From Dehalococcoidia bacterium (GTDB lineage: Bacteria > Chloroflexota > Dehalococcoidia > GIF9 > UBA5629), in contig JBAZEK010000025.1 of assembly GCA_041653995.1 (NCBI GenBank), positions 1-6,412 on the forward strand: 6,412 nt of DNA. Reading direction: 5' to 3'. Shown here one piece after another: positions 1 through 5,285 of this stretch (within the stretch, counting starts at the first letter, position 1; every line of letters starts with the position of its first letter). The notes under the pieces were generated by a model. The model was given only the letters and a program-made list of their open reading frames with translations. It had not been told where the DNA came from and made no database searches. The position numbers and the translations under genes are program-made.

Positions 1-221
1 GCCCCGCTAATCGAGAACCCGAATGCCCAGTCGGAGTAGGACATGGTTGATGAACTTGCGCCTGTCCTTGAATACAGCATGTAGTTCGGGTCGCCCTTCG
101 TCAGGTTGAAGTACTGGTCGGTGGTCATGTTAGCCACCCGCTCCAGCCAAACCTGCATGTCGTTGAAAGTCTTCAGGTCAACGACCTTGTCCGTAGATTT
201 TGCTCGTCTGAACTTTATCAT
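1..221 (-). CDS. unknown protein, N-terminal part (3' end beyond window)
   Basis: An open frame begins at the ATG at 221-219, overlapping the previous stop as TAATG, and stays open for 73 codons to the window edge. AGAGG at 229-233 lies 7 nt upstream. The fragment begins MIKFRRAKSTDKVVDLKTFND and continues with a predicted helix (MQVWLERVANM), then DQYFNLTKGDPNYML and a Ser/Tyr-rich stretch (GASSSTMSYSDWAFGFSIS). GC content is about 55%, like the head-tail genes and unlike the AT-rich end of its neighbour. The junction type, the binding site and the absence of stops make it a real gene. Its function is unknown; as the second gene after the tape measure it is probably another tail-tip or baseplate component. 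Confidence 0.5.
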   Translation of the reverse strand, partial: MIKFRRAKSTDKVVDLKTFNDMQVWLERVANMTTDQYFNLTKGDPNYMLYSRTGASSSTMSYSDWAFGFSISG

Positions 222-1015
222 TATTCTGCCTCTGGAGTAGCAAGTAGCTTATTTAAATCTGCTGTGTTGTACATGTATAATTTAGTGGCTCCATCTAGTA
301 TGTAGGGCTTATCATATTTACCGGTTTTATCATTAAATATATAATTCCAGCCATAATAAGAAGAACCTTCTTTCATACTTTTCACAGAAAAACTGTAGTT
401 CACCTTCCACCGACGTAGCCCTTTATTGTTCCTGTATTCCTCATAATCCACTCCATTAAACATTACCCGCTCCGCTGGATAATTGTTTCCTGCTACCTGA
501 AAATTGCTACTGTTAATCTTTCCAGAATATTGAGCCCATGTAGTTAGCAACAGATTAGCTAATCTTTTTGTCACCTTAAAGGATCCGGTGGTTATAATCT
601 TGTTAAGTTGCTGTTCCATAGCAAGGTTTCCAACTGTCCATTTCCATGTTGCCGCTGTCTTAGCATCAACAGAGATTGCTTCTCCTCCAATTGAACCTGT
701 GATAGGAGAAAAGTTTGGGTCAACCGATGCACCATCTTTGTCGTTTGCACCGTCGCTTGCGCCTGGAGTTGTCGTGTACTGAATGGTGTAGAGGTATTGT
801 CCCGGCTTGTTACCAAACAGCACCTTGCGGATCTCGGTAACAAAGCAGTTTTTATAAACGTCATCTGTTGGGTCAAGCGAGTCCCCTATATCGGGGAGGT
901 CGTCGTCTGCCGTCAAGTCAGCATCATGGAAAACTCGTGTGGCAGTTATCCCATCCACGCGTCTGATGACCTCATACCCCTCGGTTTTTTCTTTGTAATG
1001 CCCAGCTGTTGCCAT
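221..1015 (-). CDS. unrecognised virion-locus protein, distal tail candidate
   Basis: Protein of 264 residues that I do not recognise with certainty. It follows the tape measure gene with no gap (TAA then ATG), with AGGGG at 1021-1025. The N-terminal third is acidic (HDADLTADDDLPDIGDSLDPTDD, about 30-52) and leads into a beta-rich YLYTIQYTTTPG segment. A Gly/Asp/Ser linker follows (about 83-103). The C-terminal half is rich in Trp, Tyr, Asn and Lys, with YSGKIN, PAERVMFNGVDYEEY, WKVNYSFS and YYGWNYIF, a beta-sandwich-like pattern. It has no signal peptide or membrane segment. The slot after the tape measure is where the distal tail (Dit) protein usually sits, and 264 residues suits Dit, but no Dit motif is evident; a baseplate or tail-tip component is an inference from position. 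The 3' half of the gene is much more AT-rich (about 36% GC over 241-600) than its 5' end, suggesting recombination. Confidence 0.5.
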   Translation of the reverse strand: MATAGHYKEKTEGYEVIRRVDGITATRVFHDADLTADDDLPDIGDSLDPTDDVYKNCFVTEIRKVLFGNKPGQYLYTIQYTTTPGASDGANDKDGASVDPNFSPITGSIGGEAISVDAKTAATWKWTVGNLAMEQQLNKIITTGSFKVTKRLANLLLTTWAQYSGKINSSNFQVAGNNYPAERVMFNGVDYEEYRNNKGLRRWKVNYSFSVKSMKEGSSYYGWNYIFNDKTGKYDKPYILDGATKLYMYNTADLNKLLATPEAE

Positions 1016-2548
1016 TTATTCCCCTACCGTATCTGCGTTTCCGTATATTCCTCGCATAAGACCAACCCCAATGTTTTGTTTGCCCACAATCTGTCCGAGG
1101 TAAGCAGTGGCCTGTTCCTGGGCATTGAGTTGTTTCTGGGCAAGGTCGATCTTCTTGTCCTCAGCTCGTTTCTTCACCGCGTCCTCCTGCATCTTTTTCC
1201 AGATGTCAGCCAGAGAGATAATCGAGACGCTGGCTTTATCGGCCATGCCGCCGCCTGTGCCAGCACCTTTTGCCCCAGTAGGATATCCTGGTTTTCTCAT
1301 TATTCCTAGACTCTGCGAAGTAGATTCGTTGCGGCGGTTGTATTCGTTTGTTATGGCGTCTAGTTTGTCCGTAAATCCTTTGAAAGATATATTTTCAATA
1401 ACCAGTCCCCAAGAACTAGCAATCATATTCATGCGTTCTAACGCCACTTCTTCCATCCCAGCAAATAATCCCTTCCATTCTGGTAGCATCCCTTTTCCAA
1501 TTTTCCCAGGATTTTGTATCATCTCCCACAATCTGGCCAAAGTCTCTCCGAGCCAGTTAGTCAGATTTTTCCACGCAGTATAAATCAACTGTGCCCCCAT
1601 AGCAAATGGTTGCCAGATTGTTTGGCCAATTGCATTCACCAATGCACTTATATTATTAAACAATGTTTTGACAAGAAGCCAAAGTGTTTGGAATGTTGCT
1701 GAAAATCTAGCGTACATAAATCGGACTCCCCCCACAAGAGAGTCTATCCACAATTGAAATTGACCTCCGGCCACCAAGGCGTCTACAGAATCTTTCAGTG
1801 CCCATATCTTATCTGTAACACCCTGCAAGACTTCTTTGAACGCGCCTGAACCGACCAGACCCTGCCCGATAGACTCAAACACTTCTCCAATAGATTTCCG
1901 CATCTGACCGAATGCACCAGAGATGGTATCAATCTCGCCGCGAGCCATTCCTATGCCAGCAGCGCCAATCTTCATTACCATTGCCCATTTTTCAGTTTGA
2001 GTGGTAGCCTGTTTAAGTTGCGGAAAATACCGCTGAAGCATCATGGTGTTGCCCATGCCCGCCCGCGTGACCATGTTCATTGCCGAACCCAAATCTATAC
2101 CCATCCGCGCTGCCAATCCGGTCGCCGCCAGAATAGCCTCTTCCATCTTCTTGGTAGACAATCCACGGGCAAGAGCGGAAGCCGCCGCAGACTTTACAGC
2201 CTCATCGTCCCACTTAGTCACTCGTGAAATCTTATCGGCAAGTTTCTCATACTTTGGCATCAACGTTTCGACATTCCCGCCAGCCATTGCAATCGCCCCT
2301 GATAGTTTCTTGGTAACGACCTCGGCTTCCACAAACGACTTTATAGAATATACCATCGCACCACCAATCGCTGCCGGGATAGCGACCATCGCCCCAACCA
2401 TACCCTTGGCAAGTACAGACCCCGCCCCGCCAACAAAAGATGACACCATCGCCTGTGCCCGCAATAAACCTCCCTGAAGAGCAGAAGTTTCTGCGAGAAT
2501 ATTAACATAAGCGTCACCCAATGCCATGCCTGAAAGTCCACTGGCCAT
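1016..2548 (-). CDS. tape measure protein (short)
   Basis: Sets tail length and is ejected ahead of the DNA. It has 510 residues. After an Ala/Gly-rich start there is a hydrophobic segment (about 44-69, VLAKGMVGAMVAIPAAIGGAMVYSI). Next comes a helical core (about 72-185) with the layout of TP901-1-type tape measures: a K.L..AI start, YEKLADKISRVTKWDDEAVKSAAASAL, and a G.S...ME.A...A..LA...G.DL..A segment. A long aromatic and hydrophobic middle follows (about 270-345), then a charged, coiled-coil-like C-terminal stretch (about 447-485). The ATG at 2548 overlaps the upstream stop as TAATG and has GGGAGG at 2556-2561. At roughly 1.5 Å per residue, 510 residues predict a tail near 75 nm, short for a siphovirus. 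The middle of the gene (about 1290-1740) is clearly more AT-rich than the 5' part. Confidence 0.5.
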   Translation of the reverse strand: MASGLSGMALGDAYVNILAETSALQGGLLRAQAMVSSFVGGAGSVLAKGMVGAMVAIPAAIGGAMVYSIKSFVEAEVVTKKLSGAIAMAGGNVETLMPKYEKLADKISRVTKWDDEAVKSAAASALARGLSTKKMEEAILAATGLAARMGIDLGSAMNMVTRAGMGNTMMLQRYFPQLKQATTQTEKWAMVMKIGAAGIGMARGEIDTISGAFGQMRKSIGEVFESIGQGLVGSGAFKEVLQGVTDKIWALKDSVDALVAGGQFQLWIDSLVGGVRFMYARFSATFQTLWLLVKTLFNNISALVNAIGQTIWQPFAMGAQLIYTAWKNLTNWLGETLARLWEMIQNPGKIGKGMLPEWKGLFAGMEEVALERMNMIASSWGLVIENISFKGFTDKLDAITNEYNRRNESTSQSLGIMRKPGYPTGAKGAGTGGGMADKASVSIISLADIWKKMQEDAVKKRAEDKKIDLAQKQLNAQEQATAYLGQIVGKQNIGVGLMRGIYGNADTVGE

Positions 2549-3251
2549 TATATAACCTCCCTCAAGTCAAACTTGGTCTTGCCTGTCTTTGCCCGCAATA
2601 TCTGGAGCCGCTGCTCGATGGCAATCGTCCCGTCCACTTCTTTGTCCCCTTCGCTGACCTTGCCACCCATCATCTCAATCTGTTCCTTCCGTCTTCGGTT
2701 CACTGCCCCCAGTACTGCTCGCATCTGGGGTATTGTCAACCCACCCACCTGCTCGAACGTCCACCCCGTATAAAGCACGAGGTCTCCCAGCAGGGTTTCC
2801 CAGTCTACACTTTTGGGCCAATGTCCGCGCCGCCCTCCACCTTCACACCTGCTGTGCCTGTCAACTGCTCAACCAATCCACGCACCGCAATCTGGTCGGA
2901 AGGTTCGGTCATCAGCGAGATGATCTCCGGTAAGACATCCAACTTGTCCTCAACCAGATGGGTCAATGACAATATCAGCGCCACCCCCTTGATTGAGTTC
3001 ATCTTCTCGCGCACGAGGGCGGCCGAGTTCTCCGCCGACAGCGGATGAGATGCCTCGTGGGACAGGTAGGCAATCTTGTCCTCGCCAGTCATCCCCTTGG
3101 CCAGCTCGTGGACCTGTATTGTCCAATCGCTCTTTACTTCCGCTTCAAACCGGCCAAACAATTCTGCCAAGGTCAATTGTCGAAACTTGTGCTGTTTGCC
3201 TGCCAACGTGGCCAAAATAGGCTGGCCTGTAAGTGCCGATACAGTTTCCAT
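2548..3251 (-). CDS. gpGT-like chaperone fusion made by -1 frameshift
   Basis: Extended chaperone predicted to form when ribosomes slip back one base at C CCA AAA (2817-2811). The first 147 residues are those of the gpG-like protein. Translation then continues in the -1 frame from AGT at 2811 as SVDWETLLGDLVLYTGWTF and on to TAA at 2548-2550, adding 87 residues for a total near 234. The extension has a WTFEQVGGLTIPQMRAVLGAV helix and a basic NRRRKEQIEMMGG stretch, and ends in KTKFDLREVI. In lambda the T part recruits tail tube subunits to the tape measure-gpG complex. The -1 frame is blocked upstream by TGA at 2871-2869, so the slip must occur between 2868 and 2805, and the heptamer lies inside that span. 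The extension stops in a TAATG overlap with the tape measure gene. An independent start at GTG 2778 is an alternative. Confidence 0.5.
2805..3251 (-). CDS. tail assembly chaperone, gpG-like (zero-frame product)
   Basis: Protein of 148 residues placed between the tail tube and tape measure genes, the fixed position of the tail assembly chaperone in siphoviruses. It is mostly helical by composition, with an acidic and hydrophobic pattern: a short N-terminal strand region (TGQPILATLAGKQHKFRQLTL), a helix (AELFGRFEAEV), then several helices to about residue 130 and a Gly-rich end. It has no enzyme motifs or membrane segments. It begins at an ATG with AAGGAGG at 3257-3263 and a 5-nt spacer. The zero frame stops at TAG (2805-2807), one codon after a slippery C CCA AAA, so most ribosomes should release this short form. 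Known gpG proteins bind the tape measure and keep it soluble before tube assembly. Function is assigned from position and the frameshift, as sequence similarity in this family is low. Confidence 0.5.
   Translation of the reverse strand: METVSALTGQPILATLAGKQHKFRQLTLAELFGRFEAEVKSDWTIQVHELAKGMTGEDKIAYLSHEASHPLSAENSAALVREKMNSIKGVALILSLTHLVEDKLDVLPEIISLMTEPSDQIAVRGLVEQLTGTAGVKVEGGADIGPKV
2811..2817 (-). promoter_or_regulatory. slippery heptamer C CCA AAA for -1 frameshifting
   Basis: The bases CCCAAAA are in the exact X XXY YYZ phase relative to the gpG-like frame (GGC CCA AAA GTG TAG). The zero-frame stop is 3 nt downstream and the -1 frame is open for 87 more codons. Immediately downstream a GGG (2801-2799), CCC (2795-2793), GGG (2788-2786) series can form short alternative hairpins that may help slippage. 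They are weak, and no convincing pseudoknot is seen. Confidence 0.5.
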
Positions 3252-3299
3252 ATAATCCTCCTTATTTATACCTCTAAAATACCGTCTAGATTAGCCCAG

Positions 3300-3317
3300 G
3301 ACGTGTCGAAACACATC
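3300..3317 (-). other. RNA hairpin with UUCG loop after tail tube copy 2
   Basis: In the minus-strand transcript the arms GAUGUGU (3317-3311) and ACACGUC (3306-3300) pair over seven base pairs around a UUCG loop (3310-3307). One of the seven pairs is U·G, which pairs only in the minus-strand RNA; on the plus strand it would be a C-A mismatch. It lies 16 nt after the stop of copy 2 in an 81-bp gap (3252-3332) with no other gene. No U-tract follows, so it is not a canonical intrinsic terminator. It could protect the 3' end of the abundant tube mRNA or attenuate read-through. The closing pair is U-A rather than the extra-stable C-G of classic cUUCGg loops. Confidence 0.5.
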
Positions 3318-3332
3318 GCCCCGGCCCTTTTG

Positions 3333-3689
3333 TTATCCTACCGTTATGGACCCTGTGAAGGCGAAGGAAACGTCGTACGTGACCTTGCCGTCCACTGGGA
3401 CGTTCACATCAACTTTATCCACAAACACCGAGCCAGAAAACACCGGACCCGCTCCTGTGTCTAAAGTGCCTGCCGCCAAACCTCTCGACGGGATCGCTGT
3501 GCCCTGGCAGGTAGCCGAACCTTCCATGCCGATCAAACCAGGAATGTACTCTTTCCACCCACCAGATCCCATGTTGGTCGCATCTAGTTTGTCAGTGGTG
3601 ATTGCCGCTTTCCACTGAGTCACTTCACTCACCCCGGCCGGACCAGTAAACGATCCTGAATAACCGGCAATTGCCGTTGTAGCTGCCAT
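3333..3689 (-). CDS. tail tube protein, copy 2 (paralogue of copy 1)
   Basis: Protein of 118 residues, about 67% identical to copy 1 by hand alignment (about 79 matches over 118 positions) with one 1-residue and one 2-residue gap around residue 70-80. Shared blocks are the start MAATTAI, EVTQWK, DKLDATNMGS, and the 15-residue VPVDGKVTYDVSFAF near the C-terminus. It starts at an ATG with AAGGAG at 3696-3701 and a 6-nt spacer, and ends with TAA before the largest intergenic gap. Differences cluster in three places: residues 8-24 (surface-like small residues), 43-53 (GGWKEYIPGL against AQYKEFVGGL) and 66-87. Both copies are intact, so this is a kept duplication, not a decaying relic. It may build a mixed tube, a distal or proximal ring, or a surface variant; which one cannot be told here. 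Confidence 0.5.
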   Translation of the reverse strand: MAATTAIAGYSGSFTGPAGVSEVTQWKAAITTDKLDATNMGSGGWKEYIPGLIGMEGSATCQGTAIPSRGLAAGTLDTGAGPVFSGSVFVDKVDVNVPVDGKVTYDVSFAFTGSITVG

Positions 3690-3702
3690 AATACTCTCCT
3701 TG

Positions 3703-4068
3703 TTATGTTATTGAAACACTGCCCGAAAACGCAAACGAGACGTCATACGTGACTTTACCGTCAACAGGAACACCAACATCCACCTTGTCAACAATGATCG
3801 AGCCAGTAATGGTTGCACCACCCGTAGACTTGGTCTTCAGTGTACAGGCGGCCAATGTGCCTCGCGCCGGGATGACCGTCCCCTGTGTGGTGCAGGAGCC
3901 TTCCGCCCCGCTCAGTCCGCCAACGAACTCCTTGTACTGGGCAGAACCCATGTTGGTGGCGTCGAGTTTGTCCTGTGACACAGACAGTTTCCACTGGGTC
4001 ACTTCCGTGAACCCTGTCGGTCCTGTTATTGATCCACTGAACCCGGATATTGCAGTTGTCGCGGCCAT
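3703..4068 (-). CDS. major tail tube protein, copy 1
   Basis: Protein of 121 residues that should polymerise into stacked rings forming the tail tube. The N-terminal half has the common tail tube layout: a small Gly/Ser/Thr-rich start, EVTQWKLSVSQDKLDATNMGS (about 22-42), then the KEFVGGLSGAEGSCTTQG segment. The C-terminal half is a predicted beta hairpin region ending in VPVDGKVTYDVSFAF plus a short tail. The Ala/Thr/Gly/Ser-rich, cysteine-poor composition and length suit a minimal tube subunit. The start at 4068 is preceded by AGGAGGTG, the best Shine-Dalgarno match in the window, as expected for an abundant virion protein. Its stop is followed 13 bp later by a paralogue sharing about two thirds of residues. 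An alternative reading is that one of the two copies is a tube-decorating or specialised variant. Confidence 0.5.
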   Translation of the reverse strand: MAATTAISGFSGSITGPTGFTEVTQWKLSVSQDKLDATNMGSAQYKEFVGGLSGAEGSCTTQGTVIPARGTLAACTLKTKSTGGATITGSIIVDKVDVGVPVDGKVTYDVSFAFSGSVSIT

Positions 4069-4072
4069 GATA

Positions 4073-4080
4073 CACCTCCT
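4073..4080 (-). promoter_or_regulatory. strong ribosome binding site of tail tube copy 1
   Basis: AGGAGGTG on the minus strand, complementary over eight bases to the 3' end of bacterial 16S rRNA, ending 4 nt before the ATG at 4068. It is stronger than the site of copy 2 (AAGGAG), suggesting higher translation of copy 1. Confidence 0.5.
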
Positions 4081-4090
4081 GTTTGTTTAA

Positions 4091-4501
4091 CTATCGTCCC
4101 AATAAATACCTTGTTTCGATCACGTAAGAATATCCTGTGCTGTCCGGGTCGCGGATCAGCCGGACATTGTTGCACTTTGCCATCAGACAAGTGATCCCCG
4201 TCATGCCTGTTAAAATAGTGTCATGATAAAGGGATCGCACTGCCTGTCCTGCTGTTACCACAAGTGAGTCTGTCCCTGATCCTATATTGTTCACGCTGAA
4301 CTGGACCACGGCTTCTATCGTCCCGACCGTGCTATTCATCACAAATTCTTCAACGGCAGACACCCCAGTCAGCACGATAAATGTCGCACTGGCGTTCTGC
4401 GGTGCCTCGTCAAGCCACATCCCGCCTGGCGTGGCCGCCTTCAGTGTGGCCCCGTCAGCGGCGTTGTAAAGAGATACGATCGCTTTGAGTAACTCGTCCA
4501 T
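4091..4501 (-). CDS. tail terminator / tail completion protein candidate
   Basis: Predicted tail terminator of the DUF3168/gpU/SPP1 gp17 type, the ring that stops tail tube growth and docks the tail to the neck. The 136-residue product has an N-terminal helix (MDELLKAIVSLYNA), a short strand after a conserved-looking Ala-Pro (EAPQNASATFIVL, about 33-45), a central beta segment (EAVVQFSVNN), a helix (SLVVTAGQAVRSLYH) and a final strand (YSYVIETRYLL). This follows the helix-strand-strand-helix-strand order of the family. I chose the ATG at 4501 because AGGGA lies 7 nt upstream at 4509-4513 and because a longer frame from 4543 would overlap the previous gene by 40 bp and add 14 weak residues. 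The next gene is the tail tube, exactly where a terminator is expected. Sequence similarity is weak by eye, so position carries much of the argument. Confidence 0.5.
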   Translation of the reverse strand: MDELLKAIVSLYNAADGATLKAATPGGMWLDEAPQNASATFIVLTGVSAVEEFVMNSTVGTIEAVVQFSVNNIGSGTDSLVVTAGQAVRSLYHDTILTGMTGITCLMAKCNNVRLIRDPDSTGYSYVIETRYLLGR

Positions 4502-4503
4502 TT

Positions 4504-4956
4504 TCAATTCCCTGAAATTATCCTGAACAGCGTCGCCTTGCACCGGGCCAGTGCTGGCCTCAAATACGGACGTGCCGCCATCTTATTTGTCCCATACTCC
4601 AGACATAAAGCATAACTCCCTTTTCCACCGCCTTGTGGCTTCAATGCGCTCCCGACCAGTCGAACCAATTTCGAGGGGGCATTCCAAGTGATACTCCTTC
4701 GCAGCATACCCGTCTGCACAAACGGCGGGTCTCCTGGAGCAGAGTGTTGTCCTTGCCGAAAATTCTTTTCCTTCTGTCGGTGTTGATCTCTTCCAACCCG
4801 AACTCCACCCTCAGGATAAGCCGACGGGCTTCCAAAACTCTTAACCACATCGTTGACCAGATAGATCGCCGCCTTGTCCATGTTCTCCTGGACCCGTGCC
4901 TCGACCTGATTCATGACCGCCTGCGCCCGCCATACAAGTTTGCCTACAATGTTCAT
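4504..4956 (-). CDS. HK97 gp10-like neck / tail completion protein
   Basis: Protein of 150 residues matching the HK97 gp10 family of head-tail joining proteins. Recognisable elements in order are an N-terminal helix with many Ala and Glu (about 5-40), a proline-rich PGDPPFVQTGMLRRSI block (about 74-89), and the hallmark LEYGTNKMAARPYLRPAL segment (about 118-135). The GePP...G.L..SI and yA..lE.GT....RP(F/Y)L.PAL signatures are characteristic, and length is normal for the family. The start codon ATG at 4956 follows the upstream TAA by 2 bp. No strong Shine-Dalgarno sequence is visible before it, so translation is probably coupled to the connector gene. It is followed after 2 bp by the terminator candidate. 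In the neck it probably acts as a ring between connector and tail terminator. Confident at family level; its exact position in the neck is inferred. Confidence 0.5.
   Translation of the reverse strand: MNIVGKLVWRAQAVMNQVEARVQENMDKAAIYLVNDVVKSFGSPSAYPEGGVRVGRDQHRQKEKNFRQGQHSAPGDPPFVQTGMLRRSITWNAPSKLVRLVGSALKPQGGGKGSYALCLEYGTNKMAARPYLRPALARCKATLFRIISGN
4509..4513 (-). promoter_or_regulatory. ribosome binding site deciding the start at 4501
   Basis: AGGGA on the minus strand, 7 nt before the ATG at 4501. It lies within the last codons of the neck gene and supports the shorter start over the in-frame ATG at 4543. Confidence 0.5.
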
Positions 4957-4958
4957 AT

Positions 4959-5285
4959 TTATGCCAATCGTTTTACCATGATTTCGGAGTGATGCTCCAC
5001 CAGCGCCCCCTCCGGCGTGTCAAATCCAGTCACCAAATACGTGACCCCACTAATGACCACCTCGTGCTGGGTGCTCAGGGTCATGTCCGCCTCACAGAAT
5101 ACCCGGTGAGAGGACTCGATGCCCTCCCGCAACAGTACTGCCCGCTCATCCATTGACAACTGCTGGAGGCGGCACGGTCTCTGGCTGTAGATGGTGGACC
5201 GCACCGGCGTCTGCCCGCCGTAGGGGCTGACGGACATACTCGACAGGATGATGCTGCACTCATTGTTCAGGAGGCCAGTGAACAT
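4959..5285 (-). CDS. head-closure / head-tail connector protein
   Basis: Small protein of 108 residues, probably the connector or stopper that joins the portal-adaptor ring to the tail and retains packaged DNA. The C-terminal half has the pattern usual for phage head-tail joining proteins of the SPP1 gp16 / HK97 type: a conserved Asp before a beta hairpin (EADMTLSTQHEVVISGVTYLV), then a loop and a histidine-containing strand (GALVEHHSEIMVKRL). The family is normally about 100-120 residues, so length fits. The ATG at 5285 has an excellent AGGAGG at 5293-5298 with a 7-nt spacer, although it lies inside the end of the glycosyltransferase gene (19-bp overlap). This argues for translational coupling. 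The stop is TAA, 2 bp before the next gene. The assignment rests on motif pattern and gene order. Without a profile search, a neck protein of another class cannot be excluded. Confidence 0.5.
   Translation of the reverse strand: MFTGLLNNECSIILSSMSVSPYGGQTPVRSTIYSQRPCRLQQLSMDERAVLLREGIESSHRVFCEADMTLSTQHEVVISGVTYLVTGFDTPEGALVEHHSEIMVKRLA

Larger units (their letters stand above)
3333..4068 (-). repeat. tandem duplication of the tail tube gene
   Basis: Two adjacent genes encode proteins about two thirds identical, separated by 13 bp. At the DNA level they have diverged strongly at third codon positions. In the identical 15-residue C-terminal block 11 of 15 codons differ, all synonymously. The duplication is therefore old, or was brought together from two related phages, and is kept under purifying selection. 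Confidence 0.5.

Noticed and set aside
2786..2801. Frameshift-stimulating pseudoknot downstream of the slippery site
   Set aside because: Only 3-bp GGG/CCC pairings are visible. Alternative small hairpins exist, but a stable pseudoknot cannot be supported by eye.
2521..3048. Plus-strand open frame of 175 codons
   Set aside because: It runs antisense across the frameshifted chaperone locus, lacks a convincing ribosome binding site and has no recognisable protein features. It is a shadow of the minus-strand genes.
3252..3290. Promoter-like TATAAA just upstream of the chaperone ribosome binding site
   Set aside because: No acceptable -35 element lies 16-18 bp upstream, and the motif is in an AT-rich leader only a few bases from the start codon.
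3300..3317. Intrinsic terminator
   Set aside because: The stem is short and is followed by CUGGGCUAAUC rather than a U-tract, so only a generic hairpin is supported.
3333..4068. Copy 2 as a frameshift-derived C-terminal extension of copy 1, as in some tail tube proteins
   Set aside because: Copy 1 ends in a normal TAA, copy 2 has its own ATG and ribosome binding site, and both proteins are complete from the same N-terminal motif.
3788..4075. Minus-strand open frame in another phase over tail tube copy 1
   Set aside because: It overlaps almost the whole tube gene in a different frame, and its start would fall inside the strong ribosome binding site of that gene.
4091..4543. Longer version of the tail terminator candidate starting at 4543
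   Set aside because: It would overlap the neck gene by 40 bp, and the extra 14 residues read the neck gene's end in another frame. ATG 4501 has a well-spaced AGGGA and sits 2 bp after the neck gene stop.
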